Assembly (NCBI GenBank): GCA_003508835.1
Contig: PUFA01000092.1
Coordinates: 3,534,001-3,598,000, forward strand
DNA from: Eonycteris spelaea
Lineage: Eukaryota > Chordata > Mammalia > Chiroptera > Pteropodidae
Direction: 5' to 3'
Length of the DNA stretch: 64,000 bases
Positions within the stretch are counted from its first letter, which is position 1. Every line of letters starts with the position of its first letter. Made by a program: the position numbers and the translations under genes. Below the pieces are notes generated by a model. That model had not been told where the DNA came from. It ran no database searches and was given only the letters and a program-made list of their open reading frames with translations. Positions 47,290 through 60,000 of the stretch are shown in pieces.

Positions 47290-47962
47290 GGTTTTCTGGG
47301 TTGAGTAACAGGCAATTGTAGTGTCAATAAGATAAACTTAAGGCAAGAGTTAAGAGCAGAACATGGATTTCTTGGAGTGGTGGTTTTTGGTAATGGTAAT
47401 TGATGACAGGTTCAATTTCAGACATGTTGAGTGCAAGATTCCTAGAAGATATCTCAAGTGCAAGTGTTTTGTGGGCAGTGTTTCTATGACCCCGGAGCTT
47501 AAGAATTGAGTCTTGCATAGATTCAGGAGTTACCAGAAGAAAGGAATAAAGCCACAAGAATAAACAAGATTATCCATAGTAGAGAAAGAGGAAGAAATGG
47601 CCCAAAATAGAGCCATCAGGAACAGTCACATTTAAGAGGTGAATAGAAAAGGAGCCTGCCAAAGAAACTGAGAAGTGGCCAAAAATAAAGAAGACCATTA
47701 TGTGTGGTGCATCACTTTAGTCACCGGAAGAGTGTTTGAAGGAAGGAATGTCCATAGCATTAAATGCTGCCGAGGAGACAAATATAATAAAAAGTTGTTT
47801 ATGTGGGCCACTGATGTCCTTGGTAAAGGCTATTTCTGTGGAGCAGTGGGGCAGAAGTCAGACTGCAGAAGGATAAAGAATGGTACTCAGTGCATAGAAG
47901 CAACTCTTACAAGATTTTTGGCCATCAGGGAGAAATGTAAGGCTGAGAAGAACGAGGAATAG
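47290..47962 (-). mobile_element. L2 LINE ORF2 reverse-transcriptase fragment, antisense
   Basis: Reverse-complement L2 RT region. On the plus strand the order is 'ttcagacatgttgagtgcaa', 'cagtgtttctatgaccccgg', 'ggagcctgccaaagaaactg', 'gtgtttgaaggaaggaatgt', 'cattaaatgctgccgaggag' and 'gtggggcagaagtcagactg'; these are antisense of the stretches that in intact L2 give SGFRP, DLSAAFDTVDH and the region after YADD. The 95-codon plus frame at 47675-47962 (MAKNKEDHYVW...) is on the wrong strand and is not a gene. Confidence 0.9.
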
Positions 47963-48019
47963 AAGAGGGTTGGATTTTTAAATAGGAGATAGGTATGTAT
48001 GTTAAAATATCAGTTAGAA

Positions 48020-48350
48020 AGTTAACAGGTGAACCTTGAGGAAATTGTGGTTAAGTGAAATAAGCTAGTCATCAAAAACACTACGTGACCCCACTTATAT
48101 GAAGTGCTTAGAAATAGTCAAGATGATAGATAGAAAGTAGAATGATGGTTGTCAGGGTCTGGGGGGAAGAGGTCATGGGGAACTATTGTTTATAGGCACA
48201 GTTTCTGTTTTACAAAATAAGAAGTTATAGAGATGAATTGTGGTGATGGTTCCACAACATTATGAAGGTATTTAATACAGCTGAATTATATACCTATAAG
48301 TAGTAAGACAGTAAATTTCATTATGTGTATCTTGTCACGATTTTAAAAAA
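48020..48350 (+). mobile_element. L1M-type 3' end, sense
   Basis: 'gaaccttgaggaaattgtgg', 'ttaagtgaaataagctagtc', 'ccacttatatgaagtgctta', 'gaaagtagaatgatggttgt', 'cagggtctggggggaagagg', 'gtgatggttccacaacatta', 'ctgaattatatacctataag' match the ORF2 end and 3'UTR of old L1M elements. 5'-truncated. Confidence 0.85.
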
Positions 48351-49867
48351 CTGGAAAAATTGACCGCACACCCTGATCAGAAGCTAACTCATATTCTTTC
48401 AAGTCTAAATGTGGAGATATATACTCTCCAGAATAAACTAAGAACCTAAAACTATTTGGCTTTTCTTCAACTGGAAATCCCAAGGACACATATGGATGAT
48501 AATATAACAGGATAGTGGTAAAGACTCACAAATATGTGCTAGTACTTCCAGGAGAGTTCCCTTTAAACAATGCCCCCTCCTGCTTTCCTCTGGTAGAAGC
48601 TGGCTGTAGTCCTGGGCTATAGGGCTACACAAAAGAAAGGTCTCCCACCCAACCACCTCAAGATATAAGATATCAATAAAGCAGAGGCAATAAGGATTTC
48701 AACTGAGCAGCTGACATACCAAACAGCCACCACTGTAAGTCTGTATCTAATATTCTTTGGCTCCACCTACTCCTAATCTCCACTTTACTTTTAGAACTAC
48801 TATGTAATTAGAACTAATATTGAAAAGCCCTTTGCTCTGCTGAATACTAACACAGAACAGTTTCTAAGCCAAGGCAGAAGCATCCAACAACAGGAGCTGG
48901 AGAAAGAGAGAGAATAAGGTAGGGATGTGATGAACATACTCCAAGCACATCCCTACCTGGCCACTCATTTCCCACAAGGTGTTTGAAGCTATTCTTGGGA
49001 AATTCTGTCCAGATTCTGGATTAGAAAAGCAGAGTACTGGCATCAGCCCTTCTTCATGTCCCCTTCCCTCCATTTTCTCATTTTTGGATGATGCTGCAAT
49101 CTGAGTCAGTCAACCGATTAAGGAACACTTATTCCCAAGCAGAAAAGCAAAGTCAGGTAAAACCTCAGAGGATGCCTAAGAACCTGATATCTATGTCTAG
49201 GACCAAGAGAAACCTGAAGAGGGCCCCTGAAATTACAACAGCTTAAGTAGTATTGGTGAAGGAGATGGGCCAGTCCCTTCTTGCAAAGTTGATCTCATAC
49301 ATGGTGTATAGAGGACTCAACCCTGATGCCATCTATCTTTGCAAACCTTCACTTGGGGTTTCTTGCCAGAATTATATTTGCATAGCACATCTTCTTATAG
49401 TTATTAATGATGTCTTAGTGATGAAATATCACAATTATCTTCAGTTAACATTAATAAAGAATACATCAACATTGATTACTTCTTATGCATGTAGCCATTT
49501 TTTTAAAAATCCACTGTTCATGGATAATGAATATATCTAGAATATTCTATTGGCTCAAATATTCTTTTCCCAAGTGAGTTTCTCTGTTCTAGGGCACAGT
49601 TTATCATTCTCTATATAGGAACTTGCTAAAAATAGTGAAAACAACAATAACAACAACAACAACAACAAACTTTGGGGACTGAAGCTCATCAAGAGCTCAA
49701 TACATTTTTACATCACTGATATCTCAAAACTACACAAGGCCACTGAGGCAGCTATGGTCCATTGAGCCCTAGGAGTCGAACAGTGGAAGGAATGAATATG
49801 ATCTGTGAAAGAATATGAAATGCAGTGGTACTGGGGTGGCATTCATGAGCCATCCATACGAGTGAGT
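48351..49867. other. Unassigned DNA with an (AAC)n tract
   Basis: No gene or nameable repeat outside the microsatellite at 49641-49669. A 95-codon frame at 49253-49540 lacks recognisable features. Confidence 0.45.
49641..49669 (+). repeat. (AAC)n microsatellite
   Basis: About nine ACA/AAC units with one ATA variant. Confidence 0.92.
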
Positions 49868-50025
49868 CTTAACCTTTTTAAAACACATTCCTTTAAGGAG
49901 GGAGTCTCTTGCCAGGAAAATACATTTAAACTCAAAATACTGAGAATACTTCATAGACTCCATGAAACCATCCATTGAATTGTTAAGGGTCTAAGTCACC
50001 AGATTAAGAACCGTTGTTCTAGATT
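49868..50025. mobile_element. hAT/MER5-like DNA transposon fragment
   Basis: 'gagtcttaacctttttaaaa', 'cacattcctttaaggaggga', 'cttgccaggaaaatacattt', 'taagtcaccagattaagaac' and terminal 'cgttgttct' resemble the family whose ends read CAGTGGTTCTTAACC. Orientation is not meaningful for a palindromic-ended MITE. Confidence 0.6.
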
Positions 50026-52856
50026 TCTACCAGATGCCCATTTGCTCCTACTACTGAAGAGTCTGAAGCACATCCCATCCCATTTTTCTCCTCAGATTTA
50101 GGACCAGACAGCTTCTGATTGAATAAACTCAATTTGGACAGTTTCAGTGTAACCTAGCACTCTAAATATACCACATTCTTGCTGATATAAGCACCTAGAC
50201 CTCTATAATATAACTTAAACTGCTTACCATTACTCATCTACCAAAGGAAACTACAGTCACTGTTTATGCTCATTCATTGTCTCATTAATTACCAACAACA
50301 AATCCAAGTCATTTTTCTCTCCAAACTAACAACCTAATAGGCAGCTCACTCCAGTTGTTAGAAAGAAAAGCTTTTTTGCTTTTTTGCAAAAAATCTGAAT
50401 AAGTTAGCATTACCTAACAGAATGTAAATTATTTACCTTAAAAAAAAAAAAACAGTAGAGACAATTATGACAAGGTATACCTCAGAGTCTCTAAAAATTC
50501 CATACTAACAAGTTACCAAAACAACCTCAATAATAGTATACTCTGCAAGTAGAAGACCCCTTCAGCTTTACAAAAAAAAAAAAGTACTTTCATTTCATTA
50601 CTCTGTGCAACTAGCATGAAAATAAACAATATATATACAGAGACTAGAAGAAGCAGAGAGAAAACAGAAAGAACATAGATGAGAATAAGACATAGCCAGA
50701 GAGAATAATAAACTAGAAGAGAAAGACAGGAAAGAGAGACTCGAGAGAAAGAGGAGTGTGTCACTGAGTAGAAAATGATATGTGTAACACAAATCTTGGT
50801 TTGTACCTTCTTCCCCCAATTCTATGGCCAGTGAAAATTTAACAGCCATCTTAAGATTTTTGCAAATGGTGGGAGTTTGGGAGACTGAGAGGCTTCATTG
50901 ATCCCAACTTTGAATGTCTCCAATAAAGTTCTAAAGCCACTCTAATATTTTACCCATTTTAGGTAATTTAATCTTTTTGCTCAAACATTCTAAGTTTCTC
51001 TATTTCTGAAGTTCTATGAGAAGTAAGGGTTAATTCTTGGGCGATTGATCCCCTGCAGGTTGGCCTCTCAAAAAAGTGTTACCCTCCTATAATTGTACCT
51101 TGGAACTCAGCCATGAGCAGTGCTATGAAAATCAATCCTGGTCAACTTCAAGGCTAAGAGCACAGTCCTCTGCTCACATCAGAATACAATATTCCCTTGT
51201 TCATTCTTGAAAGCTGAGGTAATGAATCATGCTTCTAGCTTACTATGCCATATAGGCATAACTGCAAGGCTTAACCCCAACCCCCATATTACATCAGGGG
51301 AACATCTGGGTTTCCCTAACCATGAATGCTAAACTGGCAGATTAGGGTAGGAACCAAGACCTCACTACAGTCTTTCATGATTCCAGACCAGCTCTTGATC
51401 AATCAGAAGATAACCAGTAGTTCTTAATCACACAGTTTAAAAACTCCCAACCCAAGGGTTAGAATCCTTCCCCTGGAATCTGACTTCCAGCTCTGCCAGA
51501 TCTTTGTGCACTACCTTAGAACACAACAATCTTTCCTGTCTCCCTGAGTTTTCCACCAATAAACACCACCCAACAAGCCTAACATGTGTGCTGCAGGGTA
51601 GGTGACGTTGTTTGTACAATAGCCAGTGACTTCACAAAATATATCTAATTATGGTAATGTTCCCAGATTTTAATAAGACAGACTACTGAGGCTATGAAGC
51701 CATTCAAATTTAATACTACCTACACTTTCTAATCTACTTCCCAGTGCCCAAAATTAAAAAAAAAAAATCATTAGGACATGCAATTATTGAGACTAAAACC
51801 AACCTGAACATTAATTTGAAGCACAAAGCCTCTTCATTCCCACTCCACCTTCTCTATGCAGTGAGTCCATAGCTTTTTGAACAACTGCCAAGTGCACCTG
51901 ATTCCAAAGCACTTTTCATGGTACCATAGAAAGATGGTTAGAGGAATATCATAAGAGGCCAGTCATGCATTTGATCTCCAGGTTGAAGAAAGTAGTTGTG
52001 ATCTCTTCCAAACATCAAATTGTTACTTTTACTGCAGTCACCCTCCAGTGACAAAAGTAAAAGAACAAGGGTAAACTGATACAAATCTAGTAACCCTACA
52101 GAAAAAAAAAATTGTACAGTGGTGACAGTGGGTAATCAGCATATATAATCTTTCTATAGAGCAATCACAATGTCATCATTGCTGTTTGAGAATTGACATA
52201 TACTGAGTAACAAAATGGGTTTCCCACACGGAGAGAGGAATATGAGTTTGCTTGAAGAAGAAAATATCAATTTCCACAATTGTGACCCATTACTCTAATA
52301 GCCTCTTCTCTGGTTAGAGAGGAGCCCCTATGGCTATGATGGTGCATCTTCAAATCAGTGGTCTTTTTGTGTCAGAACAATTTAGAAAAAATAATAAAAG
52401 AATGAATTAAACAGCACAGAGGACCTTCTTAGCCTCTAAAAAATATAATGTTATATAAAAGTGGATGCCCTCTACTTGGCTAATATGAAAATGAAATTGA
52501 AAATATATTGCTGTGGTTCTTTTTAAAATTTGATAGTTCGTTGAAATTGCTTTTTAAAACTACTTCTTTTGTTCTAAAAAGGATATTTCCCCCTATTTCT
52601 TTCTGAATGTTTTCCCTCAAATTTTTTATCTGAAATATTAAAAAACACTGCTCTGTTCTCTTTTTTAATTTTGTATCACTTCTCCCTCCTGGCTTGCTTT
52701 TTCCTCTTCTGATTTGAAAAGGGTTGAAAATTCTATGAGAAGTAGAAGCTTTGAAAAATAAAACCTACATAGCCTTTTCTCCACCAGTTAAAAATGCAGC
52801 CTTTTTTCTAGGTGCTTTTGCTTGTAGAGGCTCACTTATGCTGAACTAGGGGTGTG

Positions 52857-52890
<34 letters not shown>

Positions 52891-53199
52891 TTTTAACTGA
52901 ACAAACATTAATAATCTGTCAGCAAGTAGTCACTTCTTAGAGTGAGAGGCTCAAACAGCAAATCTACATTTTTCACTAGAGATATTTCTGCTATGATGTT
53001 GAATCTCGGCCTATTTTAAGAGAATGTACGTGCCTCAGGGGAATGATTATAAGCTACAGTATCTTTCTTGACTAAGTAGTCAGCTTGAATTTGATGCAAC
53101 TTGGCACTAAACCTATAATCTACACCAGCTGAAGACTTCTTATGATCTCATATTCTTTTGTAGGAGACACTACTAGGTTATACGTCTAGAGGTTACAGT
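50026..53199. other. Unassigned DNA with a (TG)n tract
   Basis: No gene. Overlapping minus-strand frames at 50513-50849 are rich in Ser/Leu because the plus strand is a purine-rich (GA) stretch. Nothing else identifiable outside the TG repeat at 52852-52888. Confidence 0.45.
52852..52888 (+). repeat. (TG)n microsatellite
   Basis: About 17 TG units with one interruption at 52858-52860. Confidence 0.95.
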
Positions 53200-53375
53200 A
53201 CTCAGACAATATGCTGATCACCCACAGGCTATGAGATCCTGTCTCTACCCCTTATCAGCTGTGCATTCTCAGGCCTGTTTCTTCATCTATACATGGAAAT
53301 GATGTTGAGGAAAGCACCTAACTCACCTTAGGAGAGTCCTTGGCACAGAGGAAGCACTTAAAAACATCAGCGATT
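53200..53375 (+). mobile_element. MIR SINE, sense
   Basis: 'gagatcctgtctctacccct', 'tatcagctgtgcattctcag', 'gcctgtttcttcatctatac', 'atggaaatgatgttgaggaa', 'ttggcacagaggaagcactt' give the MIR order. Confidence 0.75.
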
Positions 53376-53884
53376 GCTCTGCAATCACATGCTTACAGAG
53401 CAATAAATTAAGCTATTTTGCTACAATTCCTCCAACTTCATTTTTATGAATCTCTTGCTGATATGAATCACTCTGTGAAATCATCTATAATTATTTGGTA
53501 GAAAAATCACCTATAGAATAAGAACAAGTTCCATGGATATTCTAGAAGGCTCTTCTCTCCCTTTATCTGACAGTAGCTCTGTTCGGAGAAGTGAGAGACT
53601 TGCTCTATGAAGTGATGGATCTGTGAACTCTTGATCCAAAAGGGTCAGTTTTTAGAAATCTCCCAGAGTCAGAACTCGAGCCTGAGCCTATTAAGTGAAT
53701 AATTCCTTCAGGTTACCTAAGCGATGAGGGGCATTTTCAGCAGTTACATTCCCTAGACTAAGCCTCATACTCCTATCCAGTATATTAACCCCCACATAGC
53801 TAAATTATCTCATCCACAACCTCAATCCCTGATTCAGCTAAAAAATACACACCTATAAAGATAAGTCTCCCAGCAAACCAGGTG
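53376..53884. other. Unassigned DNA
   Basis: No gene or nameable repeat. Confidence 0.45.
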
Positions 53885-54060
53885 CATGGTAGGAGGCAGT
53901 GTGTCTGCTTATTGTCTCATGAATCTTTTAGAATTCTACCCTATGAGATTTTGGGCAAACTGCTTATACTACTTCAGTCTCAGCTTATACATATGAAAAG
54001 TGGGGATAAGAAGAGCTACCCTGCAGTATTTACTATGTGAATTCAAAATAAAATATTTGA
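53885..54060 (+). mobile_element. MIR SINE, sense
   Basis: 'attctaccctatgagatttt', 'gggcaaactgcttatactac', 'ttcagtctcagcttatacat', 'gaaaagtggggataagaaga' follow MIR. Confidence 0.68.
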
Positions 54061-54424
54061 TGCTCCCAATACAGTTCTTTAAAAATAAATTTAAATATGT
54101 GGTTGTTACTTTTATTATTGCTGTTATTATATTCATGAAAAACAGTATGTATGATTCCCTTATCCATGAGGAATCTTGGATGGATCTGATAGTAAAGTTG
54201 GGGAGTAAGAGAAGGAAAATAGAGAGAAAGTGATCACAGTAAGATATGGGAGAGAAATTAGATCTGACAGCATAGACCTAATAAACCTGCCTTTATGTAT
54301 CTATGTAAGAGTCCATAGACCTTTTGAAAATATGATAAAACCTAAAAACCTTATACCCAGAAAAACAAATCCACACATAAACACAGAAAATTTTATGTCT
54401 CCAAAGACTCCAAGGTATGAACTA
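54061..54424. other. Unassigned DNA
   Basis: No gene; two abutting frames (54000-54233 and 54230-54478) overlap MIR and hAT-type repeats at their ends. Confidence 0.45.
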
Positions 54425-54685
54425 TTAAAATCTATACTAACGTTTTCCAAACTGTGCATCACAAACCACTGTGGGTAAAAGCTATTTAATCAGTTTGACC
54501 AGCTTATTTTATATAATGGCATCATCTTACAAAATTATATCTCATATATGTGTGTGTACGTGTGTGTGTGTGTATGTGTGTGTATGTATGTGTGTGTAAA
54601 TTCATAGGGAAACTAGATCACAGGGTTAAATGCCTTTCTTCCATAGGTTATGGCCAAAAATATTTGTGATACGCTGTTTAGCTAG
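54425..54685. mobile_element. hAT-Charlie-type MITE with an internal TG repeat
   Basis: Left part 'ttttccaaactgtgcatcac', 'aaaccactgtgggtaaaagc', 'tttgaccagcttattttata', right part 'aaatgcctttcttccatagg', 'ttatggccaaaaatatttgt', then a decayed end. This follows a common mammalian hAT MITE that typically has TG/TA-rich sequence in its middle. Confidence 0.68.
54546..54597 (+). repeat. (TG)n/(TGTA)n microsatellite inside the MITE
   Basis: TG units with TA and CG interruptions, inside the hAT-type element, so it probably expanded from that element's own TG-rich middle. Confidence 0.92.
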
Positions 54686-56689
54686 TGTGACCAATAAACT
54701 ACTTACTTCCAATACAGACTTCTCTAATAAGGGCCCACCCATTTAATTTAAACTCTAACATGATAACTTGCTTAAGAAATATCCAAACTCCCTCTCTTCC
54801 CTCAGACATAGGACATGAATTCAACGGTAACCATGCCTATTATTAAATAGTAAGCATGCTACAATAAGAAATATAGTATTGTCTTAGTGAATAATATAGA
54901 ACTACAATTTGAGGACATCAGGGTGCCAGAAGTCCTATTTTTAAATTCCAAAGGAAGCTGCAAGTAATGTGCTAAGCCAATGCAATTGCTGTGTTAGAAT
55001 AAGAAGATTTAAAAATTTAACATGTATACTTCTGCTTTATGTGAAGAGCAAACAAGTATGCATATATGTTATCTAAATCATCATCTGAAACATCTATAAA
55101 TGTTTTGAGGAACGCATGAGGAAGAAAAAACACTGAGCTCTTTTCAAACATATTTGTGAAATATGAAGTCACTCTGCAAGAGGAGCCTCTCATGAAAGTG
55201 AAGAACAACCAGACAGAGAGAACACTCTGCTTTTCAAGTAAATAACAAGAATTAAAAGGTAAGGCTGCATGCTGGGAAACATGTTATATAAATACACAAC
55301 ACAGGAGGAACTACTGTGTTAAGAATGGGGCCACCAAGAATCACAGCTGCTTTCATATTTACATAATAACAATCTGCCCATGACAAAAGTCCTCCACCTT
55401 TCTCTCATTCCCCAGATCTTTACGAGAATATTATCTATGCTCCATCAGTCATTTAAAACTCAGCACACTGTCGTCCTCACTATGAGAGCCATGCCCTTAA
55501 AATATATACTATGCAATCTTACAGCAAAAAGGTTGTGGAATAGGGAATGTGGATAACAAAAATGTTTAATCTCAATGTGTGTACTAATATTGTTACTAAA
55601 ATTACGAGAAAATCTATTCCTTCAGAATTCCCTAACATTTCCATATTGAACAGTCTGTAGAGAAATCAGAGGATGGAATGAGAAATGGTCTGACCTCACT
55701 TAAATTCCACTATCAAACCCATGATGTACAATGGAAAAGTTAGAAAAGGGAATGAGAGGGCACTTTCATTGTGTGGGGGTTTGAAGTGAAGGGATCTCAA
55801 GGTGGCAGATACTTCTGAAGAGACCTATGGTGGTAAAGATTTTTTCCAGTAAGCCAGCAACAAGTTGCTCATGCTTCTGATTATCTTCATCCATGTTTCT
55901 CCACTATAGCAATAATGGAAAAAATCTACAAGGCTTTATAAAAATTTCAACAATGTAAATGATGGTACTAACTCTTTAATGTGACTAGTCTTTTTTATTA
56001 CTCCACTTGAGTCAACAGTTTAGAATTGATACGAACCTGAAAAACTAATGTCACAGAAGGAAGAGAGAATATTATTAGCAAAAAGCTGGAATAAAAGTCT
56101 TGTCATAATCACTTTAAAAGTGGAAGCCTCTTCTAAAAACTGAGAAATATCAAGAGATTGAATACTGGCAAGAGTTACCATGCCAGTTAATACATGCATT
56201 CGGAATTAACAGCACATCGCACTACCAACTTACAAAGCACAAAGGATTAATAGCTAGTTTCTGCCAAGAAGAACTCAAAGAACATTTCTTCTAAAAGAAA
56301 TTACAAACTCAAATTTGGCAAAAACGAAAACACTTTCAAATACAAATTGGATCAAATAATCGAAATTTTAAAATAAAACATGAATGTTCTTCATAATATA
56401 AATATTAAAATGCTAAAATAACCACAAAGTAAACATAACAACATTTCTAACAAAAAGAATAACATGACTAAAAAATATGGTGTCACCCCACCATGAGGCT
56501 AATAGCATAAAATAACTAGTAGCAGAAATATGTTGCCAGGGGAAGGCAAGAGCATGGAAAGAGGCCTCTCTGAGGCACAATGTAAAGGCAAACCTAAAGC
56601 TGAATATGGAGCAGACATTTAGAATAATCCCCTGGAAAGATAGCTCCTGGCAAACACATGGTAATACTAAGGAAGTTGAAACCCATGAA
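54686..56689. other. Unassigned AT-rich DNA
   Basis: No gene or nameable repeat. From about 56490 the sequence may already belong to the L1M-like element to the right. Confidence 0.4.
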
Positions 56690-57010
56690 ACCCTGAGAAT
56701 AACGACAGAAACAAGAATCTCAAACCTAGCTAAACTCCTGACTAGATTGACTCAAAACGCCACACTAAAGTTCTAGCAAAAAGACAGCACTACCCATATC
56801 CAGGCATAAAAACTATTTCACTTCTGTCTCTACTATTTTATGCAAGATATCTGTCTTTCAGTAGTAAGCTAAAACAAACAAACAAAACAAACCCCAGCAC
56901 ACTGTCAAGAGACAAAGTAATCAACATAACCAGACTAAGATGACACAGATGTTGAAAATATCGGATAAGATTACAACATAATTATAATATGTGAAAGATT
57001 TTAATGAAAA
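56690..57010 (+). mobile_element. L1M/HAL1-like ORF1-region fragment, sense
   Basis: 'ctcactagattgactcaaaa'-like wording is followed by 'cactgtcaagagacaaagta', 'atcaacataaccagactaag', 'atgacacagatgttgaaaat', 'atcggataagattacaacat', 'aattataatatgtgaaagat'. This is the order around the ORF1 start/5' part of old L1M or HAL1 elements. No open frame remains; a possible L1M 3' patch follows at about 57210-57345. Confidence 0.6.
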
Positions 57011-60000
57011 AGGTGGACACATAACTCTACACATTTTCCAAAATTCATAAAACTACACACTGAAAAAGTGCATTTTACACTATGGAAATTAAACAACACA
57101 TACATTTTTAGTATAGATTCAAAACATTTTAATTCTGTGGAGGAAAATGTTTTAAAATCATAATTGAAAGGGTTGTGCATGGACCCAGTTTTATAATAAT
57201 AAAAATATTATATATGTACTATACATAATGCAAAGAATAAAAACTGGGTAAAGTACAACAAAATACTGATGGTGGTTCCTATGTAAGGCTAAACTATAAA
57301 TGTATATTTTAAATATTTTATATGACTATCAAAGTATACACTATTGTAATAGGAAGAATATCTAAAACACATCATGGATTCAGACTATCATAGTCTGGAA
57401 AATAAGAAAACAAGGTTTTCCTATTTGTTTTACAAAGTTTAATTGCATGTTAAAATAGAAAAATATTAGTTTTAACAAATGTATCTAAAGAAAATCAATC
57501 TTAATTTGTATATCTTTCACATAATAGTACCCTCTTGGTACTTAATTTTTAAATTAAAGAGAATTCACTTGGTATTTAATTTTTAAAAATTTTCTAAGAC
57601 TATATTTATATCATATTGAGAAAATTAACAAATGAGCCTTTCTATCACCATGGACCCATTGGATCACAACTCAATAGTGCTTATATCCTTATTTTCATCA
57701 GTGAAACATGTTCAATTTGTACGGTGCTACTCATATTTAAAATCCATTTTTACATATTTAATCTATTTCTCTTCATACATTTTCAGATGATCTCAAGATA
57801 CTTTATCCTAAAAGAACCTACTGACCAAAACACCCAGTTCAGTCCTACTGATAACAGTGAAGAAATATGCAGAATTATTTAATTTTTAGAATATACTCTG
57901 ACATTCAAGTTCTAAGGGATCTAAAACTAATAAGTAGTTTTAAAAGGCAAGCAAGAATAAAAGGGAGTACATGCTGGAAGACATGAAGATGCATTGCTTT
58001 GACTTTTTATTTAATAAACAACTAAGGCCTTGAATCAATAAGCCATTTTAAATACCCCACTTCTACTTCTTCTACCAACAGGAAAATTCTTCCTTAATAA
58101 CTAGATAAAATAAAAATAAATGTACTATTTTTCTCCTAATATATCAAGATATTTGGAACACATTTTAAAGCCATAATACTAACTTTATTAGTATGCAGAT
58201 ATGTCCCCCACATAAGGAACCCCAATGCTTGCTACGTACCTATTGAGGTCACTGTGGTTCTCATATAAATTCATGAAGAACAACTAAATATTTTTTTAAA
58301 TTGGCTAAGAATTTAAAAGAGCATATTAAAAGATGATTACAGAGCATAATATATTCAAATAAACTCAAATGAATGCTTTTATAAGAATGCATTACTGATA
58401 ATGACAGTGAAGACAAGACTAGCTCTTATATCACTGAGAAATGTTTTTTTACAATAAATGGTAGAAAAAACAAGTAAGATATTTGCTATTTACTTAATAA
58501 GTTCAGATTATAGATGACCAAGGATTGGTCTGGCAATTCAACAATATCGTCAAAACCCAGATCTTTTCCATTCTTCCTATCAAACATTATCAGCATGTTA
58601 GCATGTTAATCTTGTCTTCATTGTCTAATGGTCTCACAATTCCAGGCATTATGACCACATTCACAGGCAAGAGTAAATCAGTAGCCAGGCTACTCTCTCA
58701 TTTTTAACAGGAAGGAAAACTTTCTCAGACACCACAGCAGGGTTCCCTTTTGTGTGGCACTGGAAAGAACTGGGTCACATGAACCCTCCTAATTGAAAGG
58801 GAGTCTGGGAGATTGCCTGTGGCAAAAAAAACAGAACTGTAATGATCGGCTTAGACAATAGCTCATTGCTTCACAACAAATTTAGGATTATATAAAAGGG
58901 AAAATCCTGTTGCATAGTGACTGTCACACAGCTGTAATTATACGGCCAGTCTTATATTGAAGTAACAGAAAGCTAAATGTAATATTTCTACAAAATTCCC
59001 TGCCTGTTAAAAATATAGTTTTCCAAATTTTTGTCCATTCCTATAATCAATGCTTTTTAAGGTTATATATTGTCAAATATAGTCTTGACTACGTATAGCA
59101 TTTCCTGCATTCTGCCTGATTATACAATTTTAGTTTTTCTGATTTTGATAATTCCCTCAGAAGAATTCAAGGAACAAGTAACTAAAATTCCCTTTCAGGT
59201 CTTAGCGAAGTAAGAGGCTACTTTACTAACACTCTCTTCCATAACCTTATATGAAAGGATAACTTTGAGATGGAGATTAGACTATAACCACTGAGGCATG
59301 CAGTCTATATCTAATTGGTGCTGTCAGAAGCTCAGTTGGTCCTACAACTTTTCAGAACTAAAGATGAATTGTTCGTGCTGACTCCAGAACTAGGAAAGTT
59401 CTTAGATATCCCAGCAGCATTCAATGGGATAGAAGTTAATCTATGCTACAGCCCCAAAGGCTCAATAAGGCAGCAATTCTTGTGTAGCCTCCTTGAATTC
59501 TATGGACTTCTTCTGGACTCTGAACAGCCCAAGAAAGCACCAGGGCATCTTTAGGTTCTCATCTTACAACCCTTCCTTGAATAGTCACAGGTACAAAGGA
59601 ACCAAAGAAAGGAGAATAGGCAGGAGAAAAAAGAAAGTAGGGCAACAGAGGCAAGAGGTGACCCAAGGTGGAAGAGAATTGTAAACACTGTGAAATACTA
59701 TAAGCATGATGGGAGAGGATAAAAGCCAAATTAAAAATTATTTAACAATGCAACCTTTCAGAGGGAAATTTTGTATAGTGGTAGAGGTTGATGCCAGGAC
59801 CTAAGGAGGAATAGAAAAACAAAGGAAAGAGAGAGCTTACGTAGACCACTTTTTTGCAACTCTTGGTGAAGACAAGAAAAACTAGAGTGGTAGTTCAAGT
59901 GGATATCTTTCAAGAAAGAAATATGAAATGGAGATTTTCACATGTACAGATCACAGACAGCTCAGCCCAACATTTAATTCTCTTCTAAATATTTTAAATA

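Noticed and set aside
47675..47962. 95-codon plus-strand frame starting MAKNKEDHYVW
   Set aside because: It is the reverse strand of an L2 reverse-transcriptase fragment; the nucleotide order matches antisense L2 throughout.
50513..50849. Two overlapping minus-strand frames with hydrophobic Ser/Leu-rich stretches
   Set aside because: Produced by a purine-rich (GA) stretch on the plus strand.
59315..59554. 79-codon frame with ordinary amino-acid composition
   Set aside because: No known domain, no flanking splice sites or poly(A) signal that fit, and length expected by chance.
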